This document shows positions 6,899-11,972 of a DNA stretch of 11,972 bases, piece after piece. The notes beneath the pieces are model-generated. The model was not told where the DNA came from, did no database searches, and saw only the letters and a program-made list of their open reading frames with translations. Each line of letters begins with the position of its first letter. Position 1 is the stretch's first letter. The stretch covers positions 1 to 11,972 of the forward strand of contig CAZNYK010000126.1 of NCBI GenBank assembly GCA_964577215.1. Reading direction: 5' to 3'. The translations under genes and the position numbers were made by a program. Source of the stretch: UBA2329 sp964577215 (lineage in GTDB: Bacteria > Bacteroidota > Bacteroidia > Chitinophagales > Saprospiraceae).

Positions 6899-7552
6899 AT
6901 GAAGATCAAAGTATGCGGCCTGCGCCGCCCCGATAACATAGCCGCCATCGCGCAATTACCGGTGGATTTCCTCGGCCTTATCTTTTACCCGCAGTCGCCC
7001 CGGTATGCCGCTTCGGAAGCTTTGGCTAAGTGGATAGAGCAACAAAAAGCGCAGATGAGCGGCATCTCCCTCGTCGGCGTTTTTGTCAATGCCGAAATAG
7101 AGGAAGTCCTCAATGCCGTACACGACTACCACTTGGACTTCGTGCAGTTGCACGGCGACGAAAGCCCGGATTACTGCCGGGAACTGGATGCCTTCCGCAG
7201 CCTCAGTTCCATGCGCACCGCTACCTTGATCAAAGCTTTCCGGGTGGATGAACACTTTGACTTCGACGCTGTTGCACCCTACGCCGCCTGGTGCCGCTTT
7301 GCGTTGTTTGACGCGCGCGGAACACAGTACGGGGGAACGGGCGCCTCATTCGACTGGAACCTGCTCAGGAAATACCAAGGGCCTCTGCCCTTCTTCCTTA
7401 GCGGCGGGATTTCGGAAGGTGACGCGGAGACGCTGCGCGCCCTGAAGCACCCGCTTTTAGCCGGTGTGGATATCAACAGCCGTTTTGAAACCGAACCGGG
7501 CATCAAAGATGCAGCGCAAATTGCCCGGTTCATCAATATGCTAAAGACATGA
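6899..7552 (+). CDS. trpF: Phosphoribosylanthranilate isomerase
   Basis: A 217-residue TIM-barrel enzyme that converts phosphoribosylanthranilate to carboxyphenylamino-deoxyribulose phosphate, the substrate of TrpC. Conserved segments are MKIKVCGL (catalytic base Cys6), GLIFYPQSPRY (about 22-32), FVQLHGDES (about 80-88), IKAFRV, LFDARGTQYGGTGASFDW (general-acid Asp in FDA, phosphate-binding GGTG), FFLSGGI and GVDINSRFETEPGIKD. The ATG at 6899 gives the standard family N-terminus; a longer in-frame start at 6818 falls in the trpC-trpF hairpin and adds unrelated residues. The stop overlaps the trpB start in ATGA (7549-7552), so the two are translationally coupled. Confidence 0.96.
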   Translation: MKIKVCGLRRPDNIAAIAQLPVDFLGLIFYPQSPRYAASEALAKWIEQQKAQMSGISLVGVFVNAEIEEVLNAVHDYHLDFVQLHGDESPDYCRELDAFRSLSSMRTATLIKAFRVDEHFDFDAVAPYAAWCRFALFDARGTQYGGTGASFDWNLLRKYQGPLPFFLSGGISEGDAETLRALKHPLLAGVDINSRFETEPGIKDAAQIARFINMLKT

Positions 7553-8730
7553 TTGCCATTGACGAAAAAGGATACTACGGCGAGTTCGGCGGCGCTTTCG
7601 TGCCGGAAATGTTGCACGCCAACGTGGAAGAATTGCGCACCCGCTATTTGGACATCATTTACGAGCCGGGGTTCCAACGGGAGTTCCGCGACTTGCTTCG
7701 CGATTACGCCGGCCGGCCCACGCCGCTTTACTTAGCCCGAAGGTTGTCGGAGCACTATGGCTTTACCATTTTCCTCAAACGCGAAGACCTGCTGCATACC
7801 GGCGCGCACAAGGTGAACAACACCATCGGTCAGATACTCGTGGCCAAACGTTTGGGCAAAACCCGCATCATTGCCGAAACCGGCGCCGGCCAGCACGGCG
7901 TAGCTACCGCCACCGTATGCGCGCTCATGGGCATGCCTTGCGTAGTGTATATGGGCGAAGTGGATATGGCCCGGCAAGCTCCCAACGTGGCCCGCATGCG
8001 GATGCTCGGCGCCGAGGTGCGCCCGGCCGTCAGCGGCAGCCGCACCCTGAAGGATGCTACCAACGAAGCCATACGAGACTGGATCAACAACCCGGAAGAC
8101 ACGCATTATATTATCGGTTCCGTGGTGGGGCCGCATCCCTTTCCCGATATGGTAGCCCGCTTCCAGTCGGTCATCAGTGAAGAAATACAAAGCCAGTTGG
8201 AAGAACAGACCGGCCGGAGCTACCCGGATGCCGTATTTGCCTGCGTGGGTGGCGGCAGCAACGCAGCCGGCGCGTTTTACCACTACCTGAATGACGCGCG
8301 CGTCCGGCTCATAGCCGTGGAAGCCGCCGGCAAAGGCATTGACAGCGGACACAGCGCCGCCACCAGCGTACTGGGCTCCAGGGGCATCATCCACGGCAGC
8401 CGCACCCTGCTCATGCAAACACCCGACGGGCAGATCACGGAGCCGTATTCCATCAGCGCCGGACTGGATTATCCCGGTATAGGCCCGCTGCACGCGCACC
8501 TCATCGCCTCGGGCCGCGCGCAGGCAGTTCCCATCACCGATGACGAGGCTTTGGATGCTGCGTTTTTCCTCTCCCGCATCGAGGGCATCATCCCCGCCCT
8601 GGAAACGGCGCACGCCTTTGCGGCATTGGACAGGGCGGACATCGCACCCGGACAAACGGTAGTGGTCAATCTCTCCGGCAGGGGTGATAAAGACCTGGGG
8701 ACGTATATGGAGCGGATGGAGAAATATTAA
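7549..8730 (+). CDS. trpB: Tryptophan synthase beta subunit
   Basis: A 393-residue PLP enzyme that joins indole with serine to give tryptophan in the alpha2-beta2 complex. HTGAHKVNN holds the PLP-binding Lys88, AETGAGQHG holds catalytic Glu110, the cofactor phosphate loop GGGSNA is at 234-239, and NLSGRGDKD near the C-terminus carries Ser376, which faces the pyridine nitrogen. Indole-channel and interface segments such as YMGEVDMARQAPNVARM are intact. Length and motifs fit the TrpB1 class that works with TrpA. The start overlaps trpF by 4 bases. Its partner trpA is unusually far downstream (start 10697), beyond an unrelated gene. Confidence 0.97.
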   Translation: MIAIDEKGYYGEFGGAFVPEMLHANVEELRTRYLDIIYEPGFQREFRDLLRDYAGRPTPLYLARRLSEHYGFTIFLKREDLLHTGAHKVNNTIGQILVAKRLGKTRIIAETGAGQHGVATATVCALMGMPCVVYMGEVDMARQAPNVARMRMLGAEVRPAVSGSRTLKDATNEAIRDWINNPEDTHYIIGSVVGPHPFPDMVARFQSVISEEIQSQLEEQTGRSYPDAVFACVGGGSNAAGAFYHYLNDARVRLIAVEAAGKGIDSGHSAATSVLGSRGIIHGSRTLLMQTPDGQITEPYSISAGLDYPGIGPLHAHLIASGRAQAVPITDDEALDAAFFLSRIEGIIPALETAHAFAALDRADIAPGQTVVVNLSGRGDKDLGTYMERMEKY

Positions 8731-8868
8731 TCTGTATATTTATCCCGGCCAGTTGTTCATCAGGGTTGTTTTGCGTGCGGCCAACGTTTTGGGGTAAGAA
8801 AATCCACCTATAATGATTAATAGCAGCCTCCGCTTTTACTACTCGATAGCCAGTGGTTTGCGAATTTT

Positions 8869-8876
8869 TATTTTTG
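8869..8876 (+). promoter_or_regulatory. Putative -7 element of the GH13 gene
   Basis: TATTTTTG fits TAnnTTTG exactly. The start point would be near 8882, about 20 bases before the ATG at 8903. No TTTG lies at 19-21 bases upstream; a TTTG at 8857-8860 is too close, so only half of the promoter is supported. If real, it separates GH13, and perhaps trpA, from trpCFB transcription, and it excludes the longer start at 8813. Confidence 0.4.
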
Positions 8877-8902
8877 CAAAACACCGGCTATCAGTTATAC
8901 CG

Positions 8903-10681
8903 ATGAAAAATGGTTTTCATTTTTTCGCTAACCATCTTTCGCCGGGTATCAAGTTCGTTTTTTGCCTTCTGACAGCCATTACCATGAGCGCATGCAGCCA
9001 ACCAACCGCAAAGAGTAAAACCGCCGCCGCCGGCTCCGGGCCATGGTGGAAAGATGCCATCATTTACCAGATATATCCGCGCAGTTTCAAGGACACCGAC
9101 GGCGACGGCATAGGCGATCTGAACGGCATTATCGAGGAATTGGATTACATCAGGAGTCTCGGCGTGGATGCCGTCTGGCTCAACCCCGTTTACCCTTCCC
9201 CCAACGCCGACAACGGCTATGACGTAAGCGATTACCGCGACATCATGCCGGAGTTCGGTACTATGCAAGACTTCGAACGCATGTTGAAGGGCATGCACGA
9301 GCGGGGCATCAAGCTCATCATGGATGTGGTGGTCAATCACAGCAGCGACGAACACGAGTGGTTCAAGCAGTCGAGAAGTTCCAGGGACAATCCATATAGG
9401 AACTATTATCACTGGCATCCCGCCGAAAAAGGTACGCCCAATTTTCGCTACAGCCTCTTCGACGAGACGGGCAATGCCTGGCGCTACGACTCCCTGACCA
9501 ATGCCTATTACCTGCATTATTTTTCCTACAAACAACCCGACCTGAACTGGGAAAACCCCAAACTGCGCCGGGAAGTGTACGACATCATGAAGTTCTGGGC
9601 GGAAAAAGGCGTGGACGGATTCCGATTGGACGCGTTCCAGTTTGTGGCCAAAGACACCACGTTTCCCGCTTTCCCCGAAGGCTTCGAGAAAAACTTCATA
9701 GACTACTACGCCATGCAAGGCGATATTCACGAATACCTGAAAGAGATGCGCCGCGAAGTACTGGCGCCATACAAAGTCATGAGCGTGGCCGAAGGCGCCG
9801 GCAGGAATTTCGAGGATGCGCACAACTTGGTGGATGCCGAGCGGGAAGAATTGGACATGGCCTACGCATTTGAAGCCGTGGACCTGGCAAAATACGACGG
9901 ATATAGCTTCCTGCAATTCAAAGAAATATTCAGCCGCTGGGACAGCGCATTTGCCGAGAAGGGCTGGCTTTCCATCTTCCTTGCCAACCACGACCAGGCG
10001 CGCTTGGTAAGCCGCTTCGGCAACGACAGCCCGCAGTACCGGGCTGCCTCCGCCAAATTGCTCAACACCTTCATCCTCAGCATGCGCGGCACGCCTTATT
10101 GCTATTATGGAGACGAACTGGGCATGACCAACATCGGATTTACGCGCATAGAGCAGTTTCGCGATATCGTTGCCATCAACAGCTACAAAAAAGCGCTGGC
10201 ACAGGGAGAAGACATGGAGTTGTTCATGAAAAGGCTGAGCTTCGAATCCCGCGACAACGGGCGAACGCCCATGCAATGGAACGACGCTCCGAATGCCGGC
10301 TTTTCAAAAGGCACGCCCTGGCTGCCGGTCCATCCCAATTTCACCGGGGTCAACGCAGCCGCGCAGGATAAAGACCCGGAATCTGTGCTCAATCACTTCC
10401 GGCAAATGACGCAACTCAGGAAAAGCAACCCGGCGCTGGTGCACGGGACTTATAAGTTGCTTTTGCCGGAACATCCGGAGCTTTACGCTTATACCAGGAC
10501 CTTGGGTGATAAAACAATGCTGGTGATCCTCAACTTCTCCGGCAAGGAAACGAAAATCATCCTGCCTGAAATGAAAACGGCAAAAAAGCTGCTGATCAAT
10601 AACTATCCTTTATTGAACCTCGCCAAAGACGATAGCCTGCTCCTCCAGCCCTGGCAGGCAGTGATCTTTTCGACGGAATAA
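8903..10681 (+). CDS. GH13 alpha-glucosidase lipoprotein
   Basis: A 592-residue family GH13 glycoside hydrolase of the oligo-1,6-glucosidase/alpha-glucosidase group. A signal peptide ends in a lipobox-like MSAC with lipidated Cys31. The catalytic domain starts with DAIIYQIYPRSF and a calcium-type loop DTDGDGIGD (64-72). GH13 signatures follow: DVVVNH (141-146), QPDLN (211-215, typical of this group), GFRLDA with nucleophile Asp243, VAEG with acid/base Glu297, and NHDQ with Asp364. Ala after the nucleophile favours alpha-1,4 over alpha-1,6 linkages by analogy with characterised members. No acidic surface-export signal follows Cys31, so a periplasm-facing anchor is likelier than surface display. 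The start at 8903 gives a proper signal peptide; ATG 8813 would add 30 residues. The gene lies between trpB and trpA, 15 bases before the latter. Confidence 0.92.
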   Translation: MKNGFHFFANHLSPGIKFVFCLLTAITMSACSQPTAKSKTAAAGSGPWWKDAIIYQIYPRSFKDTDGDGIGDLNGIIEELDYIRSLGVDAVWLNPVYPSPNADNGYDVSDYRDIMPEFGTMQDFERMLKGMHERGIKLIMDVVVNHSSDEHEWFKQSRSSRDNPYRNYYHWHPAEKGTPNFRYSLFDETGNAWRYDSLTNAYYLHYFSYKQPDLNWENPKLRREVYDIMKFWAEKGVDGFRLDAFQFVAKDTTFPAFPEGFEKNFIDYYAMQGDIHEYLKEMRREVLAPYKVMSVAEGAGRNFEDAHNLVDAEREELDMAYAFEAVDLAKYDGYSFLQFKEIFSRWDSAFAEKGWLSIFLANHDQARLVSRFGNDSPQYRAASAKLLNTFILSMRGTPYCYYGDELGMTNIGFTRIEQFRDIVAINSYKKALAQGEDMELFMKRLSFESRDNGRTPMQWNDAPNAGFSKGTPWLPVHPNFTGVNAAAQDKDPESVLNHFRQMTQLRKSNPALVHGTYKLLLPEHPELYAYTRTLGDKTMLVILNFSGKETKIILPEMKTAKKLLINNYPLLNLAKDDSLLLQPWQAVIFSTE

Positions 10682-10696
10682 CAATGTGATGAAGCG

Positions 10697-11500
10697 ATGC
10701 AATCCAATCGACTGAGCAATCTTTTCGCCTCCGGCAAAAAAAACCTTCTCAACGTCTATTTCACTGCCGGCTATCCGGGGCTGGAAGATACCGGCAAAAT
10801 CATCGCAGCCTTAGCCGGGTCCGGAGTGGACATCATCGAGCTGGGCATGCCTTATTCCGACCCATTAGCCGACGGTACCACCATTCAGGAAAGCGGCGAG
10901 CGCGCCATTGCCAATGGTATGACCATGGATGTGCTCTTCCGGCAAGTGGAAGCTGTTCGCAGGCGAACGCAAATCCCCGTCGTGTGGATGGGCTACCTCA
11001 ACCCGGTGATGCAGTACGGCGAGCAACGTTTTTTGGAGCGTTGCGCTCAAGCAGGTATCGATGGCCTCATCATCCCCGACCTCCCGCTGCACGAGTACGA
11101 GGCGCATTTTGAGGCAAAGGCCCGGGAACTGGGGTTGCTGTTCAGCTTTCTCATCACCCCGCAAACGCCGGAAGCCCGCATCCGGGAAATTGAGCGGCTC
11201 AGCACGGGGTTTATCTACATGGTGTCGAGCGCTTCGGTAACGGGCGCCAAAGCCGGCATCAGCCCGGAACAGATCGCCTACTTCGAGCGAATCCGGGCCA
11301 TGCAACTCAGTCGCCCACGGCTCATCGGCTTCGGCATTTCCGACAAGGAGACCTTCGACACGGCCTGCCGCTATGCCGACGGGGCTATCATTGGCAGCGC
11401 CTTTATCAGGGAGCTAAGTAAAGGAGAAGCGGTGGAGGAAACGGCGGAGAGGTTTGTGGAGAGGGTGAGAGGGGGAGACTGGGAGAGGGTGAGAAGGTGA
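10697..11500 (+). CDS. trpA: Tryptophan synthase alpha subunit with repeat-encoded C-terminus
   Basis: A 267-residue TIM-barrel subunit that cleaves indole-3-glycerol phosphate to indole and glyceraldehyde 3-phosphate and passes indole to TrpB. Catalytic residues are Glu48 (IIELG) and Asp59 (SDPLADG). Other signatures are NVYFTAGYPG, WMGYLNPVMQYG, GLIIPDLPLHEY, FLITPQTP, FIYMVSSASVTGAK and GFGISDKET, with GAIIGSAFI closing the phosphate site. Length is normal, but residues 255-267 (ERVRGGDWERVRR) and the stop codon are encoded entirely by the octanucleotide array that begins at 11459. The fold is complete before this tail, so activity is probably kept. The ATG at 10697 follows the GH13 stop by 15 bases, so trpA must be transcribed through GH13 or from its promoter. 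Confidence 0.96.
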   Translation: MQSNRLSNLFASGKKNLLNVYFTAGYPGLEDTGKIIAALAGSGVDIIELGMPYSDPLADGTTIQESGERAIANGMTMDVLFRQVEAVRRRTQIPVVWMGYLNPVMQYGEQRFLERCAQAGIDGLIIPDLPLHEYEAHFEAKARELGLLFSFLITPQTPEARIREIERLSTGFIYMVSSASVTGAKAGISPEQIAYFERIRAMQLSRPRLIGFGISDKETFDTACRYADGAIIGSAFIRELSKGEAVEETAERFVERVRGGDWERVRR

Positions 11501-11576
11501 GAGGGTGAGAAGGTGAGAGGGTGAGACTGGGAGAGGGTGAGAGGGGGAGACTGGGAGAGGGTGAGAAGGTGAGACT
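11459..11576 (+). repeat. Octanucleotide tandem array (GAGAGGGT-type)
   Basis: Fourteen complete 8-base units and a truncated fifteenth run without interruption. Four unit types occur: A GAGAGGGT, B GAGAGGGG, C GAGACTGG, D GAGAAGGT. Their order is A B C A D A D A C A B C A D, then GAGACT. A 45-base stretch (11458-11502) recurs exactly at 11530-11574, an offset of nine units (72 bases), so the array grew in part by block duplication. The first 42 bases encode the end of trpA. The consensus unit places TGA in each reading frame within three copies, although B and C units remove it locally. Confidence 0.9.
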
Positions 11577-11622
11577 TGTCCTAAAATAGGTTTACACTAA
11601 AAGTAAACCAAAATCAGGACAA
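11576..11622 (+). promoter_or_regulatory. Nested hairpin at the IS left end covering the OrfA ribosome-binding site
   Basis: Two nested inverted repeats are visible: TTGTCCT (11576-11582) with AGGACAA (11616-11622), and GGTTTAC (11589-11595) with GTAAACC (11603-11609) around a 7-base loop. Symmetric 6-base internal loops, AAAATA and AAAATC, lie between them. The right outer arm contains AGGA (11616-11619), placed 5 bases before the ATG at 11625, a good Shine-Dalgarno position. RNA reading in from trpA could mask this site, while RNA starting inside the element would leave it free. Confidence 0.6.
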
Positions 11623-11624
11623 AG

Positions 11625-11831
11625 ATGAAAAAAGTAAAACAGTACTCGGATCACTTCAAACGGAAGGTCGTGCATGAGATTTTATCAGGATCGGAGAGCG
11701 TTGAATACTACCGCCGGAAATACCGGATAGGAGGAAGTATGACATTATCGCGGTGGATAGATAAATTTGCGGCAGAAGAAATCCATCCATGTCAAAAAAG
11801 AGGACAGAGCGCGAAGAATTGGCGTCATTGA
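11625..11831 (+). CDS. IS3-type transposase OrfA, N-terminal half (frameshifted)
   Basis: A 68-codon frame, MKKVKQYSDHFKRKVVHEIL at the start, then SGSESVEYYRRKYRIGGSMTLSRWIDKF, matches the N-terminal helix-turn-helix of IS3-family OrfA proteins, which binds the element's ends. After about residue 55 the reading becomes unlike the family and ends in TGA at 11829-11831. The expected continuation is found in the -1 frame (see 11789-11972), and the two frames overlap across a run of six A (11794-11799). Adding one A there would restore a single OrfA. An AGGA site 5 bases before the ATG supports this start. Confidence 0.7.
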   Translation: MKKVKQYSDHFKRKVVHEILSGSESVEYYRRKYRIGGSMTLSRWIDKFAAEEIHPCQKRGQSAKNWRH

Positions 11832-11972
11832 AGGCTGAATTGGCGATATTAAAACGGGAGTTGGAGACGGAGCGGTTGCGTCGGCAGGCGTATGAGTTGA
11901 TGATAGAAATAGCAGAAGAGGAGTTTAATATCCCGATTGAAAAAAAGTTTGGTGTCAAACAGTCCAAAAAAT
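11789..11972 (+). CDS. IS3-type transposase OrfA, C-terminal half (-1 frame, partial at edge)
   Basis: From ATG 11789 the frame reads MSKKRTEREELASLKAELA, then ILKRELETERLRRQAYELMIEIAEEEFNIPIEKKFGVKQSKK, and is still open at the window edge. Leucines at heptad-like spacing (ELASLKAELAILKREL) form the coiled coil used for OrfA multimerisation, and IEIAEEEFNIPI with GVKQSKK is the end region seen in IS3-type OrfA proteins. It is one base out of phase with the helix-turn-helix half. It could be made by slippage at the A run, by internal initiation at its own ATG, or not at all if the element is decayed. Confidence 0.6.
   Translation, partial: MSKKRTEREELASLKAELAILKRELETERLRRQAYELMIEIAEEEFNIPIEKKFGVKQSKK

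Larger units (their letters stand above)
11577..11972 (+). mobile_element. IS3-like insertion sequence, left part (cut by the window edge)
   Basis: The element appears to begin with TGTCCTAAAATAGG at 11577, using the 5'-TG common to IS3-family ends, directly after a partial octamer (GAGACT). Within it are an IS3-type OrfA region and a structured end. The sequence stops at the right edge before OrfB (the DDE integrase-like part) and before the right inverted repeat. The family call rests on the OrfA features: an N-terminal helix-turn-helix, a coiled coil, and the motif IEIAEEEFNIPIEKK followed by GVKQSKK. Confidence 0.75.

Noticed and set aside
8891..10276. A 461-codon open frame on the minus strand opposite the GH13 gene
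   Set aside because: The plus strand encodes a full set of GH13 motifs. The antisense frame has no family features and arises from codon bias. The same applies to 7732-8655 opposite trpB.
11459..11576. Regular repeats considered as a CRISPR array
   Set aside because: The units are 8 bases, directly adjacent and without spacers, so this is a simple tandem repeat.
11459..11576. Purine-rich array considered as a triplex (H-DNA) former
   Set aside because: A pyrimidine occurs in nearly every octamer, so the mirror-symmetric pure tracts are too short for a good case.

Overview
The window reads as chromosomal DNA of a Bacteroidota bacterium, probably from the Saprospiria/Lewinella-like part of the phylum (the class is inference). 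The evidence is a GldC gliding-motility homologue, a DUF3276/PUR-type protein and a leucyl-tRNA synthetase of the long Bacteroidota form. Promoters also fit the Bacteroidota pattern (TTTG, 19-21 bases, TAnnTTTG), and most starts lack a Shine-Dalgarno sequence.

Layout. Positions 1-277 hold no gene but carry two well-formed leftward promoters, so an unseen transcription unit begins to the left. Positions 278-1328 (minus) are a two-gene unit: a membrane-anchored TPR protein followed by gldC. leuS (plus) diverges from it and fills 1493-4363. A 353-base spacer with repeats and a duplicated gene-start motif precedes a small secreted beta-barrel-like protein (4717-5325). That gene converges, with a 2-base gap, on the minus-strand DUF3276 gene (5328-5747), which has its own clear promoter and a GTG start.

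From 5981 to 11500 lies a plus-strand tryptophan cluster: trpC, trpF, trpB and trpA. It covers the last steps from the anthranilate-derived intermediate (carboxyphenylaminodeoxyribulose phosphate formation, indole-glycerol phosphate formation, then indole and tryptophan). trpE, trpG and trpD are not in the window. A GH13 alpha-glucosidase lipoprotein gene with its own promoter-like element sits between trpB and trpA, only 15 bases before trpA.

The right end is the most unusual part. The last 13 codons of trpA and its stop codon are made of an octanucleotide tandem array (consensus GAGAGGGT, fourteen units and a truncated fifteenth, 11459-11576). The left end of an IS3-like insertion sequence follows directly and appears to have landed inside one octamer. 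The IS end can fold into a nested hairpin that covers the ribosome-binding site of its first ORF, and that OrfA is split by a -1 frame change at a run of six A. The IS runs off the right edge, so its OrfB and right end are not seen.

No wholly new system is evident. The strongest candidates for follow-up are the repeat-encoded TrpA tail with the nested IS, the IS hairpin/frameshift arrangement, and the glucosidase gene inside the trp cluster.
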